Part shown: piece after piece, positions 7,759-21,324 of the stretch
Numbering within the stretch: the first letter of the stretch is position 1
How the letters are laid out: every line of letters starts with the position of its first letter
Source: Desmodus rotundus
Taxonomy: Eukaryota; Chordata; Mammalia; Chiroptera; Phyllostomidae
Assembly (NCBI RefSeq): GCF_022682495.2
Contig: NW_026527522.1
Coordinates: 1 to 64,000, forward strand
Reading direction: 5' to 3'
DNA length: 64,000 bases
Translations under genes and position numbers: made by a program
Notes under the pieces: generated by a model
Seen by the model: the letters and a program-made list of their open reading frames with translations, nothing else
The model's database searches: none
What the model was told of the DNA's origin: nothing

Positions 7759-9701
7759 CCACGGACCGGTTCTCCCGTGGGGAGTCTGGCCCTGTGCCCC
7801 GCCTGGGAGGCTAAGAGCCTTGCTTCGCCTGCAACGCCCCCACCCTGCCACAAGGCGGCAGACTTGGACCCAGCCGCTTCAACCCTCCAGTCTGTGCGGA
7901 ACCACCCAAAAATGGAGTGTGACCGCTGCGACCTCAGTCCCCCAGAGCTCGAAGCCCCACCTCTGTGAGGGAATCGGCGGCCTCCTGTCCTCGGCGTCCG
8001 CAAAAGGCATTCACCTGCGGTGAACCTGGGCCTCGGGCGAGCAGGGCCAGGCCCCATGGTAGGAGCCCGGGGAGGCAATGGCAGCCTCTGCGGCCAGGCC
8101 TCGGGCTCTCCCCGGGGCTCTCTCGGGGCACGGGCACCCTCTCTCGCCTGGAGAGTGCCCACGCCGTCCCTTGAGCCCCGCGAGACACCTGCCTCCCGTG
8201 ATAAGAGGCCCCCTGCCTCCGTGGAGCTTGGAACTCTGGGGCCGGGCTGCGGGTCACTGGGCTAAGTGGCTGGAAAGGCGCAGACCCCTCCGTCCCGACC
8301 GCCCAACTGCGAAGGACAGGGGGGAGGCCCCCAGGAGATGGCTTTTGTCAGAGCCGCGGCTGGCCGGTTTCGGGCCAAGACGCGGGACCCGGCAGGCTCA
8401 GGGCAGGCAGCCCCACCAGAAGCCTCCCTCGGGGCAACGGGCCCCACCCCGGACATATCAGGCCTGCTTCACAGGGTCCCTGGGGTCGTGTCCCGTGGAA
8501 CTGGAAGCTCTCCCCGCCACCCAGAGGTCCGATCCTTTTCCCGTGGACCACACTTGCCAGCCCGTCTCCCACCCCGCCGGAGGCAGAGTGCCGGGGAAGA
8601 ACTAGGGACCTGGGGCCGGGAAGAGGGGCCGGCCACGGTTCCGGGCCAGGCGGGGGGGGGGGGGGGGGGGGGCGGGGGGCGGGGGGGGGGGCCCGGGCAG
8701 GCCGGACCCACGCCCAGGGACCGGGTCTCGCGGGGGGGTCTTGGGCCTGAGACCTGCCTGGGGGGCTAAGAGTCTTTCTCGGCTCAAACGGCCCCACCCT
8801 GCCCCGAGGCGGTAAACTTGCACCGAGACGCTTCTACTCTCTAAAGTCTGGGCTGAACTTTGCGAGAAGGGACCGTGTGCGATGCGACCTGGGTCCCACA
8901 GAGCTCGAACCCCCCCCTCCCCGTGAAGGGATCCGCGGCCTGTGGTCCTTGGTGTCCGCAAAAGGCATTCACCTGCGGAGAACCTGGGCCCAGGTGAGCG
9001 GGACCAGGCCCCGCGGCAGGAGCCTGGGGAGGCCACTGGAGCCATGGGGGCCAGGGCTGGGCATTTTCCCGGGTGCTCTCTCGGGTCCCAGGCGCCCTCT
9101 CTCGCCCGGGGAGTGCCCACGCCGTCCCTTGACCCCCGCAGGACGCCTGCATCCCGCCATAAGCGGCCCAACTCCTCCATGGAGCCGGGACACATGGGGC
9201 CGGGGTGCGAGCAACTGGCCTACGTGGCGGCAAACCCGCAGACCCCTCCGTCCCGTCCCCACCACTGCGAAGATCCCCCTGTTCTTCCATCCGTAAAGGG
9301 GTCCCCCTTTACGGATGGAAGAACAGGGGGGAGGCCCCCAGGAGATGGCTTTTGTCCGAGCCGCGGCTGGGTGGTTTCGGGCCAGGAGGCGGGGCCGCGC
9401 AGGCGCAAGCAGGCCCCACCCCAAGAGCATCCCTCCGGGCAACGTGCCCCCCCACCCCTTGAGATATCAGGCCAGGTTCACAGGGTCCCTGGGCCGGTGT
9501 CAGAGTTAAGGGAAGCCCTCACTGCCACCCAGAGGACCGCGCGTTTTCCCGTGGACCACACTTCCCAGCAGCTCTCCCACCCCCGCCGAGGCAGAGTGCC
9601 AGGGAAGAACTAGGGACCTGGGGCCGGGAAGAGGAGCCGGCCACGGCTCCGCGCCAGGTGGAGCGGGTCCGGGCGGGCGGGCGGGCGGGCGGGACCCTCG
9701 T
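7759..9701 (+). repeat. Dimer unit 5
   Basis: Tract starts at 8652 (21/6/11), one of the longer first G runs. G/A type. I noticed no private substitution. Confidence 0.95.
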
Positions 9702-11636
9702 CCACGGACCGGTTCTCCCGTGGGGAGTCTGGCCCTGTGCCCCGCCTGGGAGGCTAAGAGCCTTGCTTCGCCTGCAACGCCCCCACCCTGCCACAAGGCG
9801 GCAGACTTGGACCCAGCCGCTTCAACCCTCCAGTCTGTGCGGAACCACCCAAAAATGGAGTGTGACCGCTGCGACCTCAGTCCCCCAGAGCTCGAAGCCC
9901 CACCTCTGTGAGGGAATCGGCGGCCTCCTGTCCTCGGCGTCCGCAAAAGGCATTCACCTGCGGTGAACCTGGGCCTCGGGCGAGCAGGGCCAGGCCCCAT
10001 GGTAGGAGCCCGGGGAGGCAATGGCAGCCTCTGCGGCCAGGCCTCGGGCTCTCCCCGGGGCTCTCTCGGGGCACGGGCACCCTCTCTCGCCTGGAGAGTG
10101 CCCACGCCGTCCCTTGAGCCCCGCGAGACACCTGCCTCCCGTGATAAGAGGCCCCCTGCCTCCGTGGAGCTTGGAACTCTGGGGCCGGGCTGCGGGTCAC
10201 TGGGCTAAGTGGCTGGAAAGGCGCAGACCCCTCCGTCCCGACCGCCCAACTGCGAAGGACAGGGGGGAGGCCCCCAGGAGATGGCTTTTGTCAGAGCCGC
10301 GGCTGGCCGGTTTCGGGCCAAGACGCGGGACCCGGCAGGCTCAGGGCAGGCAGCCCCACCAGAAGCCTCCCTCGGGGCAACGGGCCCCACCCCGGACATA
10401 TCAGGCCTGCTTCACAGGGTCCCTGGGGTCGTGTCCCGTGGAACTGGAAGCTCTCCCCGCCACCCAGAGGTCCGATCCTTTTCCCGTGGACCACACTTGC
10501 CAGCCCGTCTCCCACCCCGCCGGAGGCAGAGTGCCGGGGAAGAACTAGGGACCTGGGGCCGGGAAGAGGGGCCGGCCACGGTTCCGGGCCAGGCGGGGGG
10601 GGGGGGGGCGGGGGGCGGGGGGGGGGCCCGGGCAGGCCGGACCCACGCCCAGGGACCGGGTCTCGCGGGGGGGTCTTGGGCCTGAGACCTGCCTGGGGGG
10701 CTAAGAGTCTTTCTCGGCTCAAACGGCCCCACCCTGCCCCGAGGCGGTAAACTTGCACCGAGACGCTTCTACTCTCTAAAGTCTGGGCTGAACTTTGCGA
10801 GAAGGGACCGTGTGCGATGCGACCTGGGTCCCACAGAGCTCGAACCCCCCCCTCCCCGTGAAGGGATCCGCGGCCTGTGGTCCTTGGTGTCCGCAAAAGG
10901 CATTCACCTGCAGAGAACCTGGGCCCAGGTGAGCGGGACCAGGCCCCGCGGCAGGAGCCTGGGGAGGCCACTGGAGCCATGGGGGCCAGGGCTGGGCATT
11001 TTCCCGGGTGCTCTCTCGGGTCCCAGGCGCCCTCTCTCGCCCGGGGAGTGCCCACGCCGTCCCTTGACCCCCGCAGGACGCCTGCATCCCGCCATAAGCG
11101 GCCCAACTCCTCCATGGAGCCGGGACACATGGGGCCGGGGTGCGAGCAACTGGCCTACGTGGCGGCAAACCCGCAGACCCCTCCGTCCCGTCCCCACCAC
11201 TGCGAAGATCCCCCTGTTCTTCCATCCGTAAAGGGGTCCCCCTTTACGGATGGAAGAACAGGGGGGAGGCCCCCAGGAGATGGCTTTTGTCCGAGCCGCG
11301 GCTGGGTGGTTTCGGGCCAGGAGGCGGGGCCGCGCAGGCGCAAGCAGGCCCCACCCCAAGAGCATCCCTCCGGGCAACGTGCCCCCCCACCCCTTGAGAT
11401 ATCAGGCCAGGTTCACAGGGTCCCTGGGCCGGTGTCAGAGTTAAGGGAAGCCCTCACTGCCACCCAGAGGACCGCGCGTTTTCCCGTGGACCACACTTCC
11501 CAGCAGCTCTCCCACCCCCGCCGAGGCAGAGTGCCAGGGAAGAACTAGGGACCTGGGGCCGGGAAGAGGAGCCGGCCACGGCTCCGCGCCAGGTGGAGCG
11601 GGTCCGGGCGGGCGGGCGGGCGGGCGGGACCCTCGT
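9702..11636 (+). repeat. Dimer unit 6
   Basis: Tract starts at 10595 (14/6/10), one of the shortest, which makes this unit short at 1,935 bp. G/A type. Private change A at 10912 (ctgcagag). Confidence 0.95.
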
Positions 11637-13573
11637 CCACGGACCGGTTCTCCCGTGGGGAGTCTGGCCCTGTGCCCCGCCTGGGAGGCTAAGAGCCTTG
11701 CTTCGCCTGCAACGCCCCCACCCTGCCACAAGGCGGCAGACTTGGACCCAGCCGCTTCAACCCTCCAGTCTGTGCGGAACCACCCAAAAATGGAGTGTGA
11801 CCGCTGCGACCTCAGTCCCCCAGAGCTCGAAGCCCCACCTCTGTGAGGGAATCGGCGGCCTCCTGTCCTCGGCGTCCGCAAAAGGCATTCACCTGCGGTG
11901 AACCTGGGCCTCGGGCGAGCAGGGCCAGGCCCCATGGTAGGAGCCCGGGGAGGCAATGGCAGCCTCTGCGGCCAGGCCTCGGGCTCTCCCCGGGGCTCTC
12001 TCGGGGCACGGGCACCCTCTCTCGCCTGGAGAGTGCCCACGCCGTCCCTTGAGCCCCGCGAGACACCTGCCTCCCGTGATAAGAGGCCCCCTGCCTCCGT
12101 GGAGCTTGGAACTCTGGGGCCGGGCTGCGGGTCACTGGGCTAAGTGGCTGGAAAGGCGCAGACCCCTCCGTCCCGACCGCCCAACTGCGAAGGACAGGGG
12201 GGAGGCCCCCAGGAGATGGCTTTTGTCAGAGCCGCGGCTGGCCGGTTTCGGGCCAAGACGCGGGACCCGGCAGGCTCAGGGCAGGCAGCCCCACCAGAAG
12301 CCTCCCTCGGGGCAACGGGCCCCACCCCGGACATATCAGGCCTGCTTCACAGGGTCCCTGGGGTCGTGTCCCGTGGAACTGGAAGCTCTCCCCGCCACCC
12401 AGAGGTCCGATCCTTTTCCCGTGGACCACACTTGCCAGCCCGTCTCCCACCCCGCCGGAGGCAGAGTGCCGGGGAAGAACTAGGGACCTGGGGCCGGGAA
12501 GAGGGGCCGGCCACGGTTCCGGGCCAGGCGGGAGGGGGGGGGGGGCGGGGGGCGGGGGGGGGGCCCGGGCAGGCCGGACCCACGCCCAGGGACCGGGTCT
12601 CGCGGGGGGGTCTTGGGCCTGAGACCTGCCTGGGGGGCTAAGAGTCTTTCTCGGCTCAAACGGCCCCACCCTGCCCCGAGGCGGTAAACTTGCACCGAGA
12701 CGCTTCTACTCTCTAAAGTCTGGGCTGAACTTTGCGAGAAGGGACCGTGTGCGATGCGACCTGGGTCCCACAGAGCTCGAACCCCCCCCTCCCCGTGAAG
12801 GGATCCGCGGCCTGTGGTCCTTGGTGTCCGCAAAAGGCATTCACCTGCGGAGAACCTGGGCCCAGGTGAGCGGGACCAGGCCCCGCGGCAGGAGCCTGGG
12901 GAGGCCACTGGAGCCATGGGGGCCAGGGCTGGGCATTTTCCCGGGTGCTCTCTCGGGTCCCAGGCGCCCTCTCTCGCCCGGGGAGTGCCCACGCCGTCCC
13001 TTGACCCCCGCAGGACGCCTGCATCCCGCCATAAGCGGCCCAACTCCTCCATGGAGCCGGGACACATGGGGCCGGGGTGCGAGCAACTGGCCTACGTGGC
13101 GGCAAACCCGCAGACCCCTCCGTCCCGTCCCCACCACTGCGAAGATCCCCCTGTTCTTCCATCCGTAAAGGGGTCCCCCTTTACGGATGGAAGAACAGGG
13201 GGGAGGCCCCCAGGAGATGGCTTTTGTCCGAGCCGCGGCTGGGTGGTTTCGGGCCAGGAGGCGGGGCCGCGCAGGCGCAAGCAGGCCCCACCCCAAGAGC
13301 ATCCCTCCGGGCAACGTGCCCCCCCACCCCTTGAGATATCAGGCCAGGTTCACAGGGTCCCTGGGCCGGTGTCAGAGTTAAGGGAAGCCCTCACTGCCAC
13401 CCAGAGGACCGCGCGTTTTCCCGTGGACCACACTTCCCAGCAGCTCTCCCACCCCCGCCGAGGCAGAGTGCCAGGGAAGAACTAGGGACCTGGGGCCGGG
13501 AAGAGGAGCCGGCCACGGCTCCGCGCCAGGTGGGGCGGGTCCGGGCGGGCGGGCGGGCGGGCGGGACCCTCGT
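11637..13573 (+). repeat. Dimer unit 7
   Basis: Tract starts at 12530 and is interrupted by an A at 12533 (G3-A-G12, then 6/10). G/A type. Private change G at 13534 (tggggcggg instead of tggagcggg) just before the (CGGG)6 block. Confidence 0.95.
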
Positions 13574-15511
13574 CCACGGACCGGTTCTCCCGTGGGGAGT
13601 CTGGCCCTGTGCCCCGCCTGGGAGGCTAAGAGCCTTGCTTCGCCTGCAACGCCCCCACCCTGCCACAAGGCGGCAGACTTGGACCCAGCCGCTTCAACCC
13701 TCCAGTCTGTGCGGAACCACCCAAAAATGGAGTGTGACCGCTGCGACCTCAGTCCCCCAGAGCTCGAAGCCCCACCTCTGTGAGGGAATCGGCGGCCTCC
13801 TGTCCTCGGCGTCCGCAAAAGGCATTCACCTGCGGTGAACCTGGGCCTCGGGCGAGCAGGGCCAGGCCCCATGGTAGGAGCCCGGGGAGGCAATGGCAGC
13901 CTCTGCGGCCAGGCCTCGGGCTCTCCCCGGGGCTCTCTCGGGGCACGGGCACCCTCTCTCGCCTGGAGAGTGCCCACGCCGTCCCTTGAGCCCCGCGAGA
14001 CACCTGCCTCCCGTGATAAGAGGCCCCCTGCCTCCGTGGAGCTTGGAACTCTGGGGCCGGGCTGCGGGTCACTGGGCTAAGTGGCTGGAAAGGCGCAGAC
14101 CCCTCCGTCCCGACCGCCCAACTGCGAAGGACAGGGGGGAGGCCCCCAGGAGATGGCTTTTGTCAGAGCCGCGGCTGGCCGGTTTCGGGCCAAGACGCGG
14201 GACCCGGCAGGCTCAGGGCAGGCAGCCCCACCAGAAGCCTCCCTCGGGGCAACGGGCCCCACCCCGGACATATCAGGCCTGCTTCACAGGGTCCCTGGGG
14301 TCGTGTCCCGTGGAACTGGAAGCTCTCCCCGCCACCCAGAGGTCCGATCCTTTTCCCGTGGACCACACTTGCCAGCCCGTCTCCCACCCCGCCGGAGGCA
14401 GAGTGCCGGGGAAGAACTAGGGACCTGGGGCCGGGAAGAGGGGCCGGCCACGGTTCCGGGCCAGGCGGGGGGGGGGGGGGGGCGGGGGGCGGGGGGGGGG
14501 GCCCGGGCAGGCCGGACCCACGCCCAGGGACCGGGTCTCGCGGGGGGGTCTTGGGCCTGAGACCTGCCTGGGGGGCTAAGAGTCTTTCTCGGCTCAAACG
14601 GCCCCACCCTGCCCCGAGGCGGTAAACTTGCACCGAGACGCTTCTACTCTCTAAAGTCTGGGCTGAACTTTGCGAGAAGGGACCGTGTGCGATGCGACCT
14701 GGGTCCCACAGAGCTCGAACCCCCCCCTCCCCGTGAAGGGATCCGCGGCCTGTGGTCCTTGGTGTCCGCAAAAGGCATTCACCTGCGGAGAACCTGGGCC
14801 CAGGTGAGCGGGACCAGGCCCCGCGGCAGGAGCCTGGGGAGGCCACTGGAGCCATGGGGGCCAGGGCTGGGCATTTTCCCGGGTGCTCTCTCGGGTCCCA
14901 GGCGCCCTCTCTCGCCCGGGGAGTGCCCACGCCGTCCCTTGACCCCCGCAGGACGCCTGCATCCCGCCATAAGCGGCCCAACTCCTCCATGGAGCCGGGA
15001 CACATGGGGCCGGGGTGCGAGCAACTGGCCTACGTGGCGGCAAACCCGCAGACCCCTCCGTCCCGTCCCCACCACTGCGAAGATCCCCCTGTTCTTCCAT
15101 CCGTAAAGGGGTCCCCCTTTACGGATGGAAGAACAGGGGGGAGGCCCCCAGGAGATGGCTTTTGTCCGAGCCGCGGCTGGGTGGTTTCGGGCCAGGAGGC
15201 GGGGCCGCGCAGGCGCAAGCAGGCCCCACCCCAAGAGCATCCCTCCGGGCAACGTGCCCCCCCACCCCTTGAGATATCAGGCCAGGTTCACAGGGTCCCT
15301 GGGCCGGTGTCAGAGTTAAGGGAAGCCCTCACTGCCACCCAGAGGACCGCGCGTTTTCCCGTGGACCACACTTCCCAGCAGCTCTCCCACCCCCGCCGAG
15401 GCAGAGTGCCAGGGAAGAACTAGGGACCTGGGGCCGGGAAGAGGAGCCGGCCACGGCTCCGCGCCAGGTGGAGCGGGTCCGGGCGGGCGGGCGGGCGGGC
15501 GGGACCCTCGT
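13574..15511 (+). repeat. Dimer unit 8
   Basis: Tract starts at 14467 (16/6/11). G/A type, the last of the five consecutive G/A units (4-8). It matches unit 15 in tract lengths and subfamily type, but not the T at 30403. Confidence 0.95.
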
Positions 15512-17454
15512 CCACGGACCGGTTCTCCCGTGGGGAGTCTGGCCCTGTGCCCCGCCTGGGAGGCTAAGAGCCTTGCTTCGCCTGCAACGCCCCCACCCTG
15601 CCACAAGGCGGCAGACTTGGACCCAGCCGCTTCAACCCTCCAGTCTGTGCGGAACCACCCAAAAATGGAGTGTGACCGCTGCGACCTCAGTCCCCCAGAG
15701 CTCGAAGCCCCACCTCTGTGAGGGAATCGGCGGCCTCCTGTCCTCGGCGTCCGCAAAAGGCATTCACCTGCGGTGAACCTGGGCCTCGGGCGAGCAGGGC
15801 CAGGCCCCATGGTAGGAGCCCGGGGAGGCAATGGCAGCCTCTGCGGCCAGGCCTCGGGCTCTCCCCGGGGCTCTCTCGGGGCACGGGCACCCTCTCTCGC
15901 CTGGAGAGTGCCCACGCCGTCCCTTGAGCCCCGCGAGACACCTGCCTCCCGTGATAAGAGGCCCCCTGCCTCCGTGGAGCTTGGAACTCTGGGGCCGGGC
16001 TGCGGGTCACTGGGCTAAGTGGCTGGAAAGGCGCAGACCCCTCCGTCCCGACCGCCCAACTGCGAAGGACAGGGGGGAGGCCCCCAGGAGATGGCTTTTG
16101 TCAGAGCCGCGGCTGGCCGGTTTCGGGCCAAGACGCGGGACCCGGCAGGCTCAGGGCAGGCAGCCCCACCAGAAGCCTCCCTCGGGGCAACGGGCCCCAC
16201 CCCGGACATATCAGGCCTGCTTCACAGGGTCCCTGGGGTCGTGTCCCGTGGAACTGGAAGCTCTCCCCGCCACCCAGAGGTCCGATCCTTTTCCCGTGGA
16301 CCACACTTGCCAGCCCGTCTCCCACCCCGCCGGAGGCAGAGTGCCGGGGAAGAACTAGGGACCTGGGGCCGGGAAGAGGGGCCGGCCACGGTTCCGGGCC
16401 AGGCGGGGGGGGGGGGGGGGGGGGCGGGGGGGCGGGGGGGGGGGCCCGGGCAGCCCGGACCCACGCCCAGGGACCGGGTCTCGCGGGGGGGTCTTGGGCC
16501 TGAGACCTGCCTGGGGGGCTAAGAGTCTTTCTCGGCTCAAACTGCCCCACCCTGCCCCGAGGCGGTAAACTTGCACCGAGACGCTTCTACTCTCTAAAGT
16601 CTGGGCTGAACTTTGCGAGAAGGGACCGTGTGCGATGCGACCTGGGTCCCACAGAGCTCGAACCCCCCCCTCCCCGTGAAGGGATCCGCGGCCTGTGGTC
16701 CTTGGTGTCCGCAAAAGGCATTCACCTGCGGAGAACCTGGGCCCAGGTGAGCGGGACCAGGCCCCGCGGCAGGAGCCTGGGGAGGCCACTGGAGCCATGG
16801 GGGCCAGGGCTGGGCATTTTCCCGGGTGCTCTCTCCGGTCCCAGGCGCCCTCTCTCGCCCGGGGAGTGCCCACGCCGTCCCTTGACCCCCGCAGGACGCC
16901 TGCATCCCGCCATAAGCGGCCCAACTCCTCCATGGAGCCGGGACACATGGGGCCGGGGTGCGAGCAACTGGCCTACGTGGCGGCCAACCCGCAGACCCCT
17001 CCGTCCCGTCCCCACCACTGCGAAGATCCCCCTGTTCTTCCATCCGTAAAGGGGTCCCCCTTTACGGATGGAAGAACAGGGGGGAGGCCCCCAGGAGATG
17101 GCTTTTGTCCGAGCCGCGGCTGGGTGGTTTCGGGCCAGGAGGCGGGGCCGCGCAGGCGCAAGCAGGCCCCACCCCAAGAGCATCCCTCCGGGCAACGTGC
17201 CCCCCCACCCCTTGAGATATCAGGCCAGGTTCACAGGGTCCCTGGGCCGGTGTCAGAGTTAAGGGAAGCCCTCACTGCCACCCAGAGGACCGCGCGTTTT
17301 CCCGTGGACCACACTTCCCAGCAGCTCTCCCACCCCCGCCGAGGCAGAGTGCCAGGGAAGAACTAGGGACCTGGGGCCGGGAAGAGGAGCCGGCCACGGC
17401 TCCGCGCCAGGTGGAGCGGGTCCGGGCGGGCGGGCGGGCGGGCGGGACCCTCGT
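15512..17454 (+). repeat. Dimer unit 9
   Basis: Tract starts at 16405 (20/7/11), the only unit with seven G in the middle run. It has gcagccc after the tract and the ctccggtccc variant. T/C type. Confidence 0.95.
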
Positions 17455-19388
17455 CCACGGACCGGTTCTCCCGTGGGGAGTCTGGCCCTGTGCCCCGCCT
17501 GGGAGGCTAAGAGCCTTGCTTCGCCTGCAACGCCCCCACCCTGCCACAAGGCGGCAGACTTGGACCCAGCCGCTTCAACCCTCCAGTCTGTGCGGAACCA
17601 CCCAAAAATGGAGTGTGACCGCTGCGACCTCAGTCCCCCAGAGCTCGAAGCCCCACCTCTGTGAGGGAATCGGCGGCCTCCTGTCCTCGGCGTCCGCAAA
17701 AGGCATTCACCTGCGGTGAACCTGGGCCTCGGGCGAGCAGGGCCAGGCCCCATGGTAGGAGCCCGGGGAGGCAATGGCAGCCTCTGCGGCCAGGCCTCGG
17801 GCTCTCCCCGGGGCTCTCTCGGGGCACGGGCACCCTCTCTCGCCTGGAGAGTGCCCACGCCGTCCCTTGAGCCCCGCGAGACACCTGCCTCCCGTGATAA
17901 GAGGCCCCCTGCCTCCGTGGAGCTTGGAACTCTGGGGCCGGGCTGCGGGTCACTGGGCTAAGTGGCTGGAAAGGCGCAGACCCCTCCGTCCCGACCGCCC
18001 AACTGCGAAGGACAGGGGGGAGGCCCCCAGGAGATGGCTTTTGTCAGAGCCGCGGCTGGCCGGTTTCGGGCCAAGACGCGGGACCCGGCAGGCTCAGGGC
18101 AGGCAGCCCCACCAGAAGCCTCCCTCGGGGCAACGGGCCCCACCCCGGACATATCAGGCCTGCTTCACAGGGTCCCTGGGGTCGTGTCCCGTGGAACTGG
18201 AAGCTCTCCCCGCGACCCAGAGGTCCGATCCTTTTCCCGTGGACCACACTTGCCAGCCCGTCTCCCACCCCGCCGGAGGCAGAGTGCCGGGGAAGAACTA
18301 GGGACCTGGGGCCGGGAAGAGGGGCCGGCCACGGTTCCGGGCCAGGCGGGGGGGGGGGGGCGGGGGGAGGGGGGGGGGCCCGGGCAGGCCGGACCCACGC
18401 CCAGGGACCGGGTCTCGCGGGGGGGTCTTGGGCCTGAGACCTGCCTGGGGGGCTAAGAGTCTTTCTCGGCTCAAACGGCCCCACCCTGCCCCGAGGCGGT
18501 AAACTTGCACCGAGACGCTTCTACTCTCTAAAGTCTGGGCTGAACTTTGCGAGAAGGGACCGTGTGCGATGCGACCTGGGTCCCACAGAGCTCGAACCCC
18601 CCCCTCCCCGTGAAGGGATCCGCGGCCTGTGGTCCTTGGTGTCCGCAAAAGGCATTCACCTGCGGAGAACCTGGGCCCAGGTGAGCGGGACCAGGCCCCG
18701 CGGCAGGAGCCTGGGGAGGCCACTGGAGCCATGGGGGCCAGGGCTGGGCATTTTCCCGGGTGCTCTCTCGGGTCCCAGGCGCCCTCTCTCGCCCGGGGAG
18801 TGCCCACGCCGTCCCTTGACCCCCGCAGGACGCCTGCATCCCGCCATAAGCGGCCCAACTCCTCCATGGAGCCGGGACACATGGGGCCGGGGTGCGAGCA
18901 ACTGGCCTACGTGGCGGCAAACCCGCAGACCCCTCCGTCCCGTCCCCACCACTGCGAAGATCCCCCTGTTCTTCCATCCGTAAAGGGGTCCCCCTTTACG
19001 GATGGAAGAACAGGGGGGAGGCCCCCAGGAGATGGCTTTTGTCCGAGCCGCGGCTGGGTGGTTTCGGGCCAGGAGGCGGGGCCGCGCAGGCGCAAGCAGG
19101 CCCCACCCCAAGAGCATCCCTCCGGGCAACGTGCCCCCCCACCCCTTGAGATATCAGGCCAGGTTCACAGGGTCCCTGGGCCGGTGTCAGAGTTAAGGGA
19201 AGCCCTCACTGCCACCCAGAGGACCGCGCGTTTTCCCGTGGACCACACTTCCCAGCAGCTCTCCCACCCCCGCCGAGGCAGAGTGCCAGGGAAGAACTAG
19301 GGACCTGGGGCCGGGAAGAGGAGCCGGCCACGGCTCCGCGCCAGGTGGAGCGGGTCCGGGCGGGCGGGCGGGCGGGCGGGACCCTCGT
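17455..19388 (+). repeat. Dimer unit 10
   Basis: Tract starts at 18348 (13/6, then A at 18368 replacing the second C, then 10), giving the shortest full unit at 1,934 bp. G/A type. Private change G at 18214 (cgcgaccc). Confidence 0.95.
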
Positions 19389-21324
19389 CCACGGACCGGT
19401 TCTCCCGTGGGGAGTCTGGCCCTGTGCCCCGCCTGGGAGGCTAAGAGCCTTGCTTCGCCTGCAACGCCCCCACCCTGCCACAAGGCGGCAGACTTGGACC
19501 CAGCCGCTTCAACCCTCCAGTCTGTGCGGAACCACCCAAAAATGGAGTGTGACCGCTGCGACCTCAGTCCCCCAGAGCTCGAAGCCCCACCTCTGTGAGG
19601 GAATCGGCGGCCTCCTGTCCTCGGCGTCCGCAAAAGGCATTCACCTGCGGTGAACCTGGGCCTCGGGCGAGCAGGGCCAGGCCCCATGGTAGGAGCCCGG
19701 GGAGGCAATGGCAGCCTCTGCGGCCAGGCCTCGGGCTCTCCCCGGGGCTCTCTCGGGGCACGGGCACCCTCTCTCGCCTGGAGAGTGCCCACGCTGTCCC
19801 TTGAGCCCCGCGAGACACCTGCCTCCCGTGATAAGAGGCCCCCTGCCTCCGTGGAGCTTGGAACTCTGGGGCCGGGCTGCGGGTCACTGGGCTAAGTGGC
19901 TGGAAAGGCGCAGACCCCTCCGTCCCGACCGCCCAACTGCGAAGGACAGGGGGGAGGCCCCCAGGAGATGGCTTTTGTCAGAGCCGCGGCTGGCCGGTTT
20001 CGGGCCAAGACGCGGGACCCGGCAAGCTCAGGGCAGGCAGCCCCACCAGAAGCCTCCCTCGGGGCAACGGGCCCCACCCCGGACATATCAGGCCTGCTTC
20101 ACAGGGTCCCTGGGGTCGTGTCCCGTGGAACTGGAAGCTCTCCCCGCCACCCAGAGGTCCGATCCTTTTCCCGTGGACCACACTTGCCAGCCCGTCTCCC
20201 ACCCCGCCGGAGGCAGAGTGCCGGGGAAGAACTAGGGACCTGGGGCCGGGAAGAGGGGCCGGCCACGGTTCCGGGCCAGGCGGGGGGGGGGGGGGGCGGG
20301 GGGCGGGGGGGGGGCCCGGGCAGCCCGGACCCACGCCCAGGGACCGGGTCTCGCGGGGGGGTCTTGGGCCTGAGACCTGCCTGGGGGGCTAAGAGTCTTT
20401 CTCGGCTCAAACTGCCCCACCCTGCCCCGAGGCGGTAAACTTGCACCGAGACGCTTATACTCTCTAAAGTCTGGGCTGAACTTTGCGAGAAGGGACCGTG
20501 TGCGATGCGACCTGGGTCCCACAGAGCTCGAACCCCCCCCTCCCCGTGAAGGGATCCGCGGCCTGTGGTCCTTGGTGTCCGCAAAAGGCATTCACCTGCG
20601 GAGAACCTGGGCCCAGGTGAGCGGGACCAGGCCCCGCGGCAGGAGCCTGGGGAGGCCACTGGAGCCATGGGGGCCAGGGCTGGGCATTTTCCCGGGTGCT
20701 CTCTCCGGTCCCAGGCGCCCTCTCTCGCCCGGGGAGTGCCCACGCCGTCCCTTGACCCCCGCAGGACGCCTGCATCCCGCCATAAGCGGCCCAACTCCTC
20801 CATGGAGCCGGGACACATGGGGCCGGGGTGCGAGCAACTGGCCTACGTGGCGGCCAACCCGCAGACCCCTCCGTCCCGTCCCCACCACTGCGAAGATCCC
20901 CCTGTTCTTCCATCCGTAAAGGGGTCCCCCTTTACGGATGGAAGAACAGGGGGGAGGCCCCCAGGAGATGGCTTTTGTCCGAGCCGCGGCTGGGTGGTTT
21001 CGGGCCAGGAGGCGGGGCCGCGCAGGCGCAAGCAGGCCCCACCCCAAGAGCATCCCTCCGGGCAACGTGCCCCCCCACCCCTTGAGATATCAGGCCAGGT
21101 TCACAGGGTCCCTGGGCCGGTGTCAGAGTTAAGGGAAGCCCTCACTGCCACCCAGAGGACCGCGCGTTTTCCCGTGGACCACACTTCCCAGCAGCTCTCC
21201 CACCCCCGCCGAGGCAGAGTGCCAGGGAAGAACTAGGGACCTGGGGCCGGGAAGAGGAGCCGGCCACGGCTCCGCGCCAGGTGGAGCGGGTCCGGGCGGG
21301 CGGGCGGGCGGGCGGGACCCTCGT
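19389..21324 (+). repeat. Dimer unit 11
   Basis: Tract starts at 20282 (15/6/10), with gcagccc. T/C type with the ctccggtccc variant. Three private changes: T at 19795, A at 20025 and A at 20457. It is among the most diverged units in the window. Confidence 0.95.
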